From Pseudomonadota bacterium (GTDB lineage: Bacteria; Myxococcota_A; Polyangia; Polyangiales; Polyangiaceae), in the NCBI GenBank assembly GCA_023431345.1, contig JAEYWK010000056.1:1-64000 (forward strand): 64,000 nucleotides of DNA, written 5' to 3'. The notes beneath the pieces were generated by a model. It ran no database searches. It had not been told where the DNA came from and worked only from the letters and a program-made list of their open reading frames with translations. Shown one piece after another: positions 1-7,784 of the stretch. The first letter of the stretch is position 1. Every line of letters starts with the position of its first letter. Position numbers and translations under genes: made by a program.

Positions 1-588
1 GGCGCCCCGCGGGGGGGGGGGGGGGGCCCCCCCCGCCAGCAGCTCGCGGCTCTTCTGCGTGTGCACCATCATCATCGCCGCGATGCCGCACGAGGCCAAG
101 AGCACGAGCGTGACGGTGACGTCGGGGCGATGCCACGCCAAGAGGCAAAGCGTCGGCGAGCTGAGCGACAGCCACATCAGCAAGCTGAAGCCATAGAAGC
201 TCGCCGGAAACGCCAGCACGACCAGCGCCTGTACCACTGCGAAGCCGGTCGCAAAGCCCCCGCGCGTGTGGATCGCCATCAGCGACAGCGACGCAGCGTA
301 GAGGCCGTTGTCGAGGAGCGTTGCGAGCGCGCCCCACGTCCCGCGGCAGCGCTCGCGGTAAGCGACGTGCGTGAGCAGCCCGCCCGTGAGGGCCAGCAGC
401 ACGCTGGGGCCGGTCGCCGATGCTTGTGAGAGCTCCCTCAACGCGGGCACCTCGCCGACCACGAGGTAGACCAGCGCCAGCAGCGCGGCCGCTCCGACCG
501 ATGAGATCGGCGAAGACTTCGCGACGGCTTCGTCGGGGTCGTACGACCCGAGGAACGCCTGCCAGCGGGCGGCGAGCCAGGATTTCAT
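1..588 (-). CDS. Predicted six-pass membrane protein, C-terminus cut by window edge
   Basis: An open frame of 196 codons starts at an ATG (586-588, minus strand) and runs off the left edge, so only the N-terminal part is present. The translation begins MKSWLAARWQAF and has about six hydrophobic segments (residues roughly 31-46, 61-76, 93-106, 113-130, 132-151 and 157-174), followed by a charged stretch HTQKSREL and a Gly/Pro run made by the G16/C8 homopolymer at 11-34. I recognise no catalytic motif. A six-helix N-terminal block followed by a short charged linker is common for membrane sensor modules ahead of a cytoplasmic signalling domain, but that domain would lie outside the window. It is transcribed divergently from the Fur-family gene. 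Coding sense is inferred from the continuous hydrophobic pattern. Confidence 0.6.
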   Translation of the reverse strand, partial: MKSWLAARWQAFLGSYDPDEAVAKSSPISSVGAAALLALVYLVVGEVPALRELSQASATGPSVLLALTGGLLTHVAYRERCRGTWGALATLLDNGLYAASLSLMAIHTRGGFATGFAVVQALVVLAFPASFYGFSLLMWLSLSSPTLCLLAWHRPDVTVTLVLLASCGIAAMMMVHTQKSRELLAGGAPPPPPRGA

Positions 589-718
589 CTAGTTGTCCGG
601 GGCGGCGAACGGCGGGAGGGTGAGCAGGGCCAAGCCGCGGGGAGGGGAGCGGCGCAGAGACGAAGAGCGGCCCGAGGCTATCACTCCCGGACGCAGCCCA
701 AAAAGCGCCGGTCCGTGC

Positions 719-747
719 TTGACGATGTCCACCCTTAGACTTAGTCT
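719..747 (+). promoter_or_regulatory. Promoter candidate for the Fur-family gene
   Basis: TTGACG (719-724) and TAGTCT (742-747) are separated by 17 bp. The expected transcription start falls at about 754-756, on the ATG at 755, which would make the message leaderless and agrees with the absence of a Shine-Dalgarno sequence before that ATG. Confidence 0.45.
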
Positions 748-749
748 AA
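735..749. promoter_or_regulatory. Fur/PerR-type operator, perfect 7-1-7 inverted repeat
   Basis: TTAGACT-T-AGTCTAA is a perfect 7-1-7 palindrome, the geometry of Fur-family boxes. It lies between a TTGACG -35 candidate (719-724) and the ATG at 755, and overlaps the -10 candidate TAGTCT (742-747, 17-bp spacing). Position and symmetry suggest that the Fur-family protein encoded immediately downstream represses itself here. Confidence 0.75.
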
Positions 750-754
750 ATGGC

Positions 755-1165
755 ATGACCGCCGGCGTGGTTGATGTTCTGGAGCAAGCTGGCATTCAGC
801 CTTCGGCGCAGCGTGTCGCCGTCGCCGACTACGTGCTCGGAACGGAAGAGCACCCGTCCGCCGAGCAAGTCTGGGCGCGCGTGAAAGAGCGCTTCCCGGT
901 GCTGTCACGCGCCACGGTTTACAACACGCTCAACCTGTTCGTAGAGAAGGGGCTCCTCCGCGAGTTGGTGCTGGCGGAGGGCAAGGTCGTGTTCGATCCG
1001 AAGCTTTCGCCGCACCATCACTTCATCGACGACGACACGCAGAGCATCGTCGACATTCCGTGGGACGCGCTGCAGGTCCAGCACGTCGAGGCGCTGCGCG
1101 GCTTCGACGTGCGCGAGTATCAGGTGGTGCTGCGCGGGCGACGCGCAGCACCCGCTCGACGTTGA
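755..1165 (+). CDS. Fur/PerR-family transcriptional repressor
   Basis: Metal- or peroxide-responsive DNA-binding repressor of 136 residues. The N-terminal winged helix contains SAQRVAVADYVL and the recognition-helix region SRATVYNTLNLFVEKGLL. The C-terminal metal-binding and dimer domain has the HHHF signature followed by DDDTQSIVDI, as in PerR-like members (HHH-x-DxxT). There is no cysteine anywhere, so the CxxC structural zinc site of classical Fur and PerR is missing. The frame is open upstream to an ATG at 725, but I chose the ATG at 755 because the 7-1-7 operator (735-749) would otherwise lie inside the gene and because family members begin about there. Autoregulation is the simplest reading. 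Whether it senses iron, manganese or peroxide cannot be decided from sequence. Confidence 0.85.
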   Translation: MTAGVVDVLEQAGIQPSAQRVAVADYVLGTEEHPSAEQVWARVKERFPVLSRATVYNTLNLFVEKGLLRELVLAEGKVVFDPKLSPHHHFIDDDTQSIVDIPWDALQVQHVEALRGFDVREYQVVLRGRRAAPARR

Positions 1166-1450
1166 CAGCGCCCAGCACTGCGCGAGTCTCAGCCGCGCGG
1201 ACGAACGCCAGGCCTTGCGGGTCTGCTATGCCCGCCGCAGCGCTCGATTGCTTATCACCCTCAGCAGTTATCATCAGGGGGGCGGGCGTGCCTCGACGCT
1301 TGACGGCACGCAGGAGGCACTCAGGACGCACGGTGGCTGTAAATGTGCAGTATGACTGCGTGCGGCGAAGGGTCAGCGGTGGTCGCGACAGCGTGGCCGT
1401 GGCTCTTGGGGTATTCTTAGACGATCGCTTTTGCCCTCCGAGGTACACGC
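1166..1450. other. Intergenic region with no gene recognised
   Basis: These 285 bp separate the Fur-family gene from the fibro-slime lipoprotein. Open frames here are short, alanine/arginine-rich and show no family resemblance. I see no clear terminator and no strong promoter hexamer pair. The stretch must carry the promoter of the downstream gene, possibly near TATTCT at about 1411, but I would not assign it. Confidence 0.4.
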
Positions 1451-2314
1451 ATGGCCCCGTTACATTCCGCCCCACTTCTCATTCTGACGTTATTTTCTCT
1501 CACTACCCTGGCGTGTGGAGGCGCTGACGCGAGCACCGTCGACGGCGGCAACGGGGCCAATGACGGCACCAATGGTCAGCCCGATCTGAACCTAGGTGGT
1601 GGCAAGGGCAGCGGCGACGGGACGGGCGCGACGGGCAACGGCGAGTGCTCGCCGAATTTGACGGGCCTCGTACGCGACTTCAGAGGGGCGAATGAGGAGG
1701 GCGGTCATCCCGACTTCGAAGCGTTCTCCGGTAACGACGCCTCCGAGGGCATCGTCGAGGACATCCTCGGTAAAGATCTGAAGCCGGTCTACAAGCCCAA
1801 AGGGCCGATGGTCTCGCAGTACGGTCAGCAGACGACGAGCAAGGCGCGCTTTGACGAGTGGTACCGCAACACCGACGGGGTGAACGAAGCCATCGAGTTT
1901 ACGATCCCGCTGGTCGAAGTTGGCAATGGCATCTCGTCTTACGACAACGGCGCGTTCTTTCCTATCGATGGCCGCGGCTTCGGCAACACCAAGGGGACGC
2001 CGCACAACTTCTCGTTCACGTTCGAGCTGCACACCACGTTCACCTATCGCGGCGGCGAGATTTTCACTTTCACCGGTGACGACGACTTGTGGGTCTTCGT
2101 GAACGGTCACCTCGGCATCGATCTCGGCGGTTTGCATCCGGAGAAGAGCCGCAGCATCGACCTCGATGCGGTAGCCGAGCGCTTCGACATGAAGCTGGGT
2201 GGAAGCTACACCCTGGATCTTTTCCATGCCGAGCGGCACACGAATGCCTCCCACTTCCGCGTCGATACCTCGATCGTGTTCACCAACTGCAATCCGATCA
2301 TCGTGCCCAAATGA
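1451..2314 (+). CDS. Fibro-slime domain lipoprotein
   Basis: Predicted secreted lipoprotein of 287 residues. The first 22 residues form a hydrophobic signal ending TTLAC-GG, a slightly atypical lipobox (Thr at -3). A Gly/Asp/Asn-rich linker follows (about 25-60), then a fibro-slime domain (about 65-283) with NFSFTFELHTTFTY, the signature FTGDDDLWVFVNG and LDLFHAERHTNASHF. The family, named for spore-coat-like proteins of slime moulds and common in myxobacteria, adopts a PA14-like beta-sandwich and is thought to bind carbohydrate or matrix. The three consecutive aspartates in GDDDLW are typical of its calcium site. It is a single gene preceding a MYXO-CTERM protein and is likely displayed on the cell surface. 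The ligand is unknown. Confidence 0.85.
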   Translation: MAPLHSAPLLILTLFSLTTLACGGADASTVDGGNGANDGTNGQPDLNLGGGKGSGDGTGATGNGECSPNLTGLVRDFRGANEEGGHPDFEAFSGNDASEGIVEDILGKDLKPVYKPKGPMVSQYGQQTTSKARFDEWYRNTDGVNEAIEFTIPLVEVGNGISSYDNGAFFPIDGRGFGNTKGTPHNFSFTFELHTTFTYRGGEIFTFTGDDDLWVFVNGHLGIDLGGLHPEKSRSIDLDAVAERFDMKLGGSYTLDLFHAERHTNASHFRVDTSIVFTNCNPIIVPK

Positions 2315-2434
2315 TGGGTCCAAACGCGCCACATCGCGGCAAAAACCGGCGAATGGGGCGATGGATTCCGGCGCTATCCCACAGCGCTTCCCCCGCGTCT
2401 GGCCTGTGGTAGACCCGGTCTAGAGGAGATTTCA

Positions 2435-3040
2435 ATGAAAGCCATGCTTCGTCGTGCTGCGGGTTCTCTCGTCGCTTCTGCCACGCTGCTCTTGGCGCCT
2501 GTCGCCTTGGCGGAGGGCGAGGCCTGCTACAACGACATCGACTGCCCGGGCAACGGCGGCGACGTCTGCGGCGGTGACGTCTGCAACTGGTCCAAGACGA
2601 CCAAGACGCCCGTGGGCGACAAGATTTTCTACTGCAACCCAGCGGGCACGCAGCCGAAGTCGCAAGACGGCTGGTGCACCCCGGCCAACGGCGACGCCGA
2701 CTGCAAGTGTCGCGGAGAGGGAGCCAAGTGCGTTGGCACCTTCTGCACGTTCACCAAGCCGAGCGACGCGCCTGGCGGCGGCGGCACACCGAGCGGCGGC
2801 AGCGGCGGCAGCGACACCGGAGGTAGCACCACGGGAGGCACCAGCGCCGGAACGGCGACGGGCGGCGCCGCGACGGCCGGCGCCGCCACCGCCGGAACCG
2901 GCACGACCCCCACCACACCTCCCGCCGAAGACGATGGCGGCTGCAGCGTGAGCGCGGCCAACACCAGCGGCAGCGGCGCGGCGTTGGCGCTGGGCCTCGT
3001 CGGCCTGGGCGCGATGCTGGCGCGCCGTCGCCGCGCGTGA
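2435..3040 (+). CDS. Secreted protein with MYXO-CTERM-type tail
   Basis: 201-residue exported protein. Signal peptide about 1-26 (hydrophobic SLVASATLLLAPVALA, cleavage after ALA). The mature N-terminal domain is short and cysteine-rich (CYNDIDC, CGGDVC, CKCRGEGAKC, FCTF, about residues 30-107), probably disulfide-bonded. A long Gly/Ser/Thr/Ala linker follows (about 112-165). The tail is GGCSVSAAN, then a hydrophobic helix ALALGLVGLGAML, then ARRRRA, the tripartite MYXO-CTERM pattern (Cys motif, membrane segment, arginine cluster). A good ribosome-binding site, GAGGAG, lies about 8 bases before the ATG. The Gly/Ser/Thr linker looks like a cell-wall spacer. Function unknown; known members are processed at the tail Cys and retained on the surface. 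Confidence 0.85.
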   Translation: MKAMLRRAAGSLVASATLLLAPVALAEGEACYNDIDCPGNGGDVCGGDVCNWSKTTKTPVGDKIFYCNPAGTQPKSQDGWCTPANGDADCKCRGEGAKCVGTFCTFTKPSDAPGGGGTPSGGSGGSDTGGSTTGGTSAGTATGGAATAGAATAGTGTTPTTPPAEDDGGCSVSAANTSGSGAALALGLVGLGAMLARRRRA

Positions 3041-3047
3041 GGTGACG

Positions 3048-4259
3048 TTACAGCAGCTGGCTGATGATGCCGTCCGCGAAGAGCCACTGATTCTTCGGGA
3101 TGCGCAGGCGGCCGTTGTCGGAGCGGACGATGCGTCGCGCGCGCTCGAGCTTTTCGAGCGCGCGTCGTCGCTCCTCCGGCAGGGCAACCACGCCTAGCTC
3201 GCTCGCGGCGCTCTCGAGATCGAGCCCCTCCGCGAGGCGCAGCCCGAGCATGATGCGCTCGCGCAAGGAAGTTTCGGCGTCGAGCGGCTCGAGCACGGCA
3301 GTCGCGGCGCTGCTCGCCGCGAACGGCTCGACGAAGCTTTGCGCTTGGTAGCGCTCCGGCGAGGGATTGCCTCGGTAGCGCAGGCGTCCGCTCGGCAGCG
3401 TTACGGTTCCCCAAGCGCCGGTACCGAGGCCCAAGTAGTCGTAGCCGCGCCAGTAGCCGAGGTTGTGGCGAGAGACGTGACCTTGGCGCGCGAAGTTGCT
3501 GACTTCGTAGTGATCGAAGCCTGCTCGCGTGAGCGCGTGATCGACGGCGGTGAACGAGTCGGCGACCAGGGCCTCGTCGAGCAGGGGCAGGCGGCCTTTC
3601 TTGGCGCGCGCGCCGAACTCGGTGCCAGGCTCGATGGTGAGCGCGTACGCCGAGACATGAGTGGTGCCGAGCGCGGCGAGTCTCGTGGCCTCCTCCGCGG
3701 CTTCATCGGCGGTTTGGCCGGCGACGCCGAAGATGAAGTCGACCGAGACGCGCGGCATGGCGGCGCCGAGGGCCGCGCGCGCCGCGTCGAGGCCGCCTTC
3801 CGGATCGTGAAGACGCCCGAGGAACGCCAGTCGCTCCGCGTCGAGCCCCTGCACGCCCAAGCTCAGCCGGTTGACGCCGGCGTCGCGCAGCGCCCGGGCT
3901 TTGCTCGCGTCGAGGCTGGTGGGGTTACACTCGGCCGTTACCTCGACCTCGTCCGCCCGCTGCCCTCGAAAGGCGTCGAGCACGCCGTCGAGCACCCGCG
4001 CGAGCTCCTCGGTGGCCCACAGCGACGGCGTCCCGCCGCCGAAGAAGATGGTCTCGAGCCGTGTGCCCGGCGCGAGCTCCGGCAAGCGGGCGTTGAGCTC
4101 GCGCAGCACCGCGTCGGCGTAGGCGGCGTGGGGAATGGCGTCACGGGCGGCCGCGACGCTCAGAAAGTCGCAGTAGGGGCACTTCTTCAGGCACCACGGG
4201 AAATGGATGTAGACGCCGAGGGGGCGGCGAGCGGCCGGATTCGCGGTGCTTTCAGTCAC
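3048..4259 (-). CDS. hemW: HemW-like radical SAM protein (haem chaperone)
   Basis: 403-residue radical SAM enzyme of the HemN/HemW group. After a short N-terminus comes VYIHFPWCLKKCPYCDF, giving the CxxxCxxC [4Fe-4S] motif and ending in Phe rather than the fourth Cys of true coproporphyrinogen dehydrogenase HemN; this is the HemW hallmark. FFGGGTPSL follows, the SAM-binding GGGTPS motif, then the TIM-barrel elements ECNPTSL and RLSLGVQGL. The C-terminal HemN domain includes LGLRLAEGLDLE. HemW binds haem and is thought to deliver it to respiratory enzymes. The start is a GTG at 4259. The gene converges on the MYXO-CTERM gene with a 7-bp gap and is divergent from the methyltransferase gene, leaving only about 24 bp between the two starts. 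Confidence 0.92.
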   Translation of the reverse strand: MTESTANPAARRPLGVYIHFPWCLKKCPYCDFLSVAAARDAIPHAAYADAVLRELNARLPELAPGTRLETIFFGGGTPSLWATEELARVLDGVLDAFRGQRADEVEVTAECNPTSLDASKARALRDAGVNRLSLGVQGLDAERLAFLGRLHDPEGGLDAARAALGAAMPRVSVDFIFGVAGQTADEAAEEATRLAALGTTHVSAYALTIEPGTEFGARAKKGRLPLLDEALVADSFTAVDHALTRAGFDHYEVSNFARQGHVSRHNLGYWRGYDYLGLGTGAWGTVTLPSGRLRYRGNPSPERYQAQSFVEPFAASSAATAVLEPLDAETSLRERIMLGLRLAEGLDLESAASELGVVALPEERRRALEKLERARRIVRSDNGRLRIPKNQWLFADGIISQLL

Positions 4260-4283
4260 GGAGTCGGTCTAGCCTAGCCTGGC

Positions 4284-5105
4284 ATGGGTCGCATCCACGG
4301 CTTCGAGTTCGAGGACCAACCTTGGTTCCCGGGCGTGGTCCGCGAGTACATGACCGATTTCCTGAGCCACATGGGCGGCTTCTCGAAGGTGCCGTACGCG
4401 CCGTTCAGCGAGCGGCTCACCGAGGCTCTGCGGCAGACCGGTGACGAACGCATCGTCGACTTGTGCTCGGGCGGCGGCGGTTCTTCGGTGATGATCACGG
4501 GCCAGGTGCGCGAGCGCCTGCGTCGTCCGCTCAAGCTGCGCCTGACCGACCTTTATCCCACCCCGTCGCGCTGGGAGCTCACGCGCTCGCGCTTCCCGGG
4601 CTGGGTGGAGACCGATCCGCGCTCGATCGACGCCCGGGACGTGCCGCCCGACCTCGATGGCTTTCGCCTGGTGTGTAATGGCTTTCACCACCTGCGTCCG
4701 GAGCAGGCGCGCGCCTGCCTGGAAGACGCGGTGCGGCAGAGGCGAGGGGTGGCCCTGGTGGAGCTCGGGCAGCGCTCGCTCTTCAGCATGTTGCAGGTCG
4801 TGCTCGGCACCACCGCTCAGCTGTTCGTGACTCCCTTCATCAAGCCCTTTCGCTGGAGCCGGCTGCTGCTCACTTATGCGGTGCCTGTCGTCCCCCTGTG
4901 CACGATTTGGGACGGCTTGATTTCCTGCCTACGGGTCTACAGCCCCCGGGAGCTCGAGGCGCTCGTGAGCGCACTGGGAGCCAGCGATTACCGCTGGGAA
5001 TATGGGCGGGTCAGAGTGCCCCGCATGCCAGCGTCGCTGACCTACCTGATCGGTTTGCCGCAACCGAAAGCGAGCCCGAGCCCGAGACGCCTCGAACGCG
5101 ACTGA
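4284..5105 (+). CDS. Class I SAM-dependent methyltransferase-like protein
   Basis: 273-residue protein with a Rossmann-type methyltransferase core. Motif I is IVDLCSGGGGSSVMI (about residues 57-71), the acidic end of strand 2 is LRLTDLYP (about 84-91) and a post-motif segment is LVCNGFHHL (about 129-137), like motif IV regions of small-molecule methyltransferases. The C-terminal part is more hydrophobic than usual (LFVTPFIKPF and LLLTYAVPVVPLCTIWDGLISCL, about 177-213), suggesting membrane association or a lipophilic substrate. It ends with a substrate-binding-like region, RVYSPRELEALVSAL. I do not recognise the specific family and cannot name the substrate. It lies 58 bp before the zinc-ribbon gene on the same strand, so the two may be cotranscribed. 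Confidence 0.7.
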   Translation: MGRIHGFEFEDQPWFPGVVREYMTDFLSHMGGFSKVPYAPFSERLTEALRQTGDERIVDLCSGGGGSSVMITGQVRERLRRPLKLRLTDLYPTPSRWELTRSRFPGWVETDPRSIDARDVPPDLDGFRLVCNGFHHLRPEQARACLEDAVRQRRGVALVELGQRSLFSMLQVVLGTTAQLFVTPFIKPFRWSRLLLTYAVPVVPLCTIWDGLISCLRVYSPRELEALVSALGASDYRWEYGRVRVPRMPASLTYLIGLPQPKASPSPRRLERD

Positions 5106-5163
5106 CCGTCAGCCGACGCGAGCTATTGATTCGACGCTAGCGCGCGCCCTACGCTGTTGGATC

Positions 5164-6159
5164 ATGGCCGAGCTCGTCTACGAGATGGTGTGGGACTGCC
5201 CCTGCTGCGGTTCCAAGAAGCTGCTCGGCCTCACCCACCGTCACTGCCCCCACTGCGGCGCCGCGCAAGACCCGAACGCTCGCTACTTTCCCGCCGACCA
5301 CGAGAAGGTCGCGGTGCAAAACCACGAGCTCGTCGGCGCCGACATCAGCTGCCGCTACTGCAGCGCGCCCAGCTCCCGTCGGGCGCACAACTGCGGGCAG
5401 TGCGGGGCGTCGCTCGCGGAAGGCGCTCAGGTCACGCTGCAGGTCGCGGCGCCCGCCTCGCACGAGATGGCGTACGCGGCGGGGCCGGCGAGTGAGCCTC
5501 CGAAGCGCCCGCTGTGGAAAGTGGCGCTGCCGGTAGCGGCGCTGCTCGGCGTCGTGGTGACGGTCCTGCTGCTGGTCTGGAAGCGCGATCAGCGCTTCGT
5601 CGTCGTCGAGCTGAGCTGGCAGCGCAGCGTCGCGGTCGAGCGGCTAGGACCGGTGCGAAAGTCCGCGTGGTGCGACGAGCTGCCCGCCGACGCCCCAGTG
5701 CGGTCACGACGACGTGAGCAGCGCGGCGTGAAGCAGGTCGTGAGCGGCGAGGAATGCCGGACGGAAAAGCGCGATCGGGGCGACGGTACGTTCACGCAGC
5801 AGCAGGTCTGCTCCCCGAAGCACCGTGACGAGCCGGTCTACGCGGAAAAATGCGAGGTCGAGCAGGTCGAGTGGTCGCGCGCGCGCGAAGAGCGAGCGGA
5901 GGGGCGACTCGAAACCAGCCCCCCCTATTGGCCGAGCGCGCAGCTGGCTCGACGCGACTGCGCGACGCTCGGCTGCGAGCGCGAAGGGAAGCGCAGCGAG
6001 AGCTACTCGGTGCTGTTCAAGGACGCGCGCGGCGAGCCGTACCGCTGCCACTTCGATGAGAGAGGCTGGCGCGCTTTCGAGAAGGACGCGCGTTACGCCG
6101 GCAAGCTACGCGCGCTCGTCGGCACGCTGGACTGTTCGTCGCTGCGACCGGCGAGGTAG
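5164..6159 (+). CDS. Double zinc-ribbon protein with one transmembrane helix
   Basis: 331-residue protein of unknown function with a clear three-part plan. The N-terminus holds two zinc ribbons: C12/C15 with C28/C31 (CPCCG and CPHCG), and C63/C66 with C77/C80 (CRYC and CGQC). One hydrophobic helix follows, ALPVAALLGVVVTVLLLVW (about 123-141), flanked by basic residues. The remaining 190 residues are highly charged, rich in Arg and Glu, with scattered cysteines (WCDE, GEEC, KCEVEQ, DCATLGCE, RCHF, LDCSS). This part is presumably outside the cytoplasm and disulfide-linked, with the ribbons inside. No enzyme motif is visible. It is separated from the converging tolC-like gene by only 20 bp. A transmembrane signalling or scaffold role is inference. 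Confidence 0.7.
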   Translation: MAELVYEMVWDCPCCGSKKLLGLTHRHCPHCGAAQDPNARYFPADHEKVAVQNHELVGADISCRYCSAPSSRRAHNCGQCGASLAEGAQVTLQVAAPASHEMAYAAGPASEPPKRPLWKVALPVAALLGVVVTVLLLVWKRDQRFVVVELSWQRSVAVERLGPVRKSAWCDELPADAPVRSRRREQRGVKQVVSGEECRTEKRDRGDGTFTQQQVCSPKHRDEPVYAEKCEVEQVEWSRAREERAEGRLETSPPYWPSAQLARRDCATLGCEREGKRSESYSVLFKDARGEPYRCHFDERGWRAFEKDARYAGKLRALVGTLDCSSLRPAR

Positions 6160-6179
6160 CAGCGCGCCGCGAGTGTCGG

Positions 6180-7751
6180 CTACTTGGCGTCGCGTCCGAG
6201 CACGTGCTCGAGCTCGACCTGAGCGATGCGTAGGTCGACGTGAGCGTTGACCAGCTCGAGCCGCGCGCGCGTCAGCTCGGTCTCCGAGTCCGTGACTTCG
6301 ACCAGCGTGGCGCGGCCGCCACGGAACAGCTCACGGCGCACGCGGTAGCCTTCGTCGGCGGCGGCGAGTGCTTGCTGCGATACGGTGACGGCGAAGCGAG
6401 CGTCGCGCTCGGCGGCAAGAGCTTGCGCGACCTCCAGCCGGAGGCCGTCGAGCAAGGCCGCGCGCTGAGCGGCGAGCTCGGCCGCTTTGGCTTCGAGTGA
6501 GCGCGTTCCGGCTCGTCCCCCGAAGATCGCGGTCGGAGTCCAGCTCAAGACGAGGCTCGCGTCCCAAGTGCCGCGAAACTTGTCTTCTTGAGGGAAGTAA
6601 CGCTGATTCGGGTTGGCGTACTGCGCGCTGGCCGCGGCGTCGAGGCGCGGATAATTGGCGGCGCTGGTGAGCGCGGCTTGGTCGCGGATCGCGTGCTCGT
6701 TCTCGTACAAGCCCTTGAGCTCGAGTCGCTGCGAGACGGCCTCGCGGTACGCCGCCTCTTCCGACGCGGTGCCGGCCAAGGCCGGCAGCGGAGCGAGGAT
6801 GTTCTCGCCTACGTCATACTCGGCGCCGGAGGCGTCGCGCATCAGCACGCGCAGGCGCGTGGTCGCGAGCTGCACGTTGCTCTTCGCTCGCTCGTCGAAG
6901 AGCTCTGCGCTCTTCACGCCGCTCTCGGCGCGCAGCACGTCGGCCTTGGAGACGAGGCCGGCCTGGAAAGCGTTGTTGGCGTCGGCCAAGTGACCCTTGG
7001 CCTGCTCGATGGACTGGGCGCCGACGAAGGCCAGCCCTTGCGTGCGGATCCACTGGTAATAAGCCACGCGGGCGTCGCGAGCGACCGATAGCTTCGTCGA
7101 GCGCTCGTCGAGCTCGCTCGCCCGCTTCACGCGGTTCGCGCCCGAGATCGCGCGCGAGGTGCGCAGCACGTAGTCGGACAGCGGAACCTTCAGCTCCGCT
7201 TGGGCGACGTAGTTGTTCAGAATCGTCGGAAAGCTCAGGGGAAACGCGAACAGCGGCGTTCCGGCCGGAATCAAGCCGGGCTCCGTGCCAGGCGGCGGCG
7301 CGGCGATCGTGCCGAGGTTCGGTGTGTCGATGTCGGAGAGGCGGGTGTAGCGGGCGCTGAGCGTCAGGCTCGGGTAAAAGCTCGCCTTGGCTTGATCCAC
7401 GGCCGCGTCGGCGGACTCGATGGCGCGGCGCTTGGCCGTGACCTGGTGGCTATTCTTGACGGCCCGCTCGGCCACCTGGTGCGAGGTCAGCCCGGTACCT
7501 CGCATCATCGTTTCCAGCTTGGCTTGCAGCTGTTGCGTGACCCTACCGACGGGCGCGTCGGGCCCCGTCGCGCCCAGAGCCGCGGATGGCGGCGCGAGCG
7601 CGGGCTTGGCCGGCTGAGCCGGGACGGGCGCACCCGGCGTGGGGGCTGCCGCCGGCGCGGGCGTTGCCGCCGGCGCGGGTTGAGCGAGGCCGCTGCCCGC
7701 GCCGAGCAAGAGCGAGAGCGCAGTGCGCACCACCAGAGCATTGCGAGTCAT
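6180..7751 (-). CDS. TolC-family outer-membrane efflux channel
   Basis: 523-residue outer-membrane factor of a tripartite pump. The signal peptide is about 1-24 (ALSLLLGAGSGLAQ), followed by an Ala/Pro-rich linker to about residue 55. The TolC fold is seen as two similar halves with long amphipathic helices: KRRAIESADAAVDQAKASFYPSLTLSARYTRL in the first, and RLDAAASAQY, SLEAKAAELAAQRAALLDGLRLEVAQALAAERDARF in the second, with the characteristic Tyr-Pro-Ser-Leu and Tyr-Pro-Arg-Leu turns before beta strands. It is the last gene of the tetR-adaptor-RND-tolC operon, 33 bp after the pump gene, and would form the trimeric exit duct. Substrates are unknown. Confidence 0.9.
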   Translation of the reverse strand: MTRNALVVRTALSLLLGAGSGLAQPAPAATPAPAAAPTPGAPVPAQPAKPALAPPSAALGATGPDAPVGRVTQQLQAKLETMMRGTGLTSHQVAERAVKNSHQVTAKRRAIESADAAVDQAKASFYPSLTLSARYTRLSDIDTPNLGTIAAPPPGTEPGLIPAGTPLFAFPLSFPTILNNYVAQAELKVPLSDYVLRTSRAISGANRVKRASELDERSTKLSVARDARVAYYQWIRTQGLAFVGAQSIEQAKGHLADANNAFQAGLVSKADVLRAESGVKSAELFDERAKSNVQLATTRLRVLMRDASGAEYDVGENILAPLPALAGTASEEAAYREAVSQRLELKGLYENEHAIRDQAALTSAANYPRLDAAASAQYANPNQRYFPQEDKFRGTWDASLVLSWTPTAIFGGRAGTRSLEAKAAELAAQRAALLDGLRLEVAQALAAERDARFAVTVSQQALAAADEGYRVRRELFRGGRATLVEVTDSETELTRARLELVNAHVDLRIAQVELEHVLGRDAK

Positions 7752-7784
7752 GGATCCGATTCTCCTAAGTAGCGCGGCGCGCGT

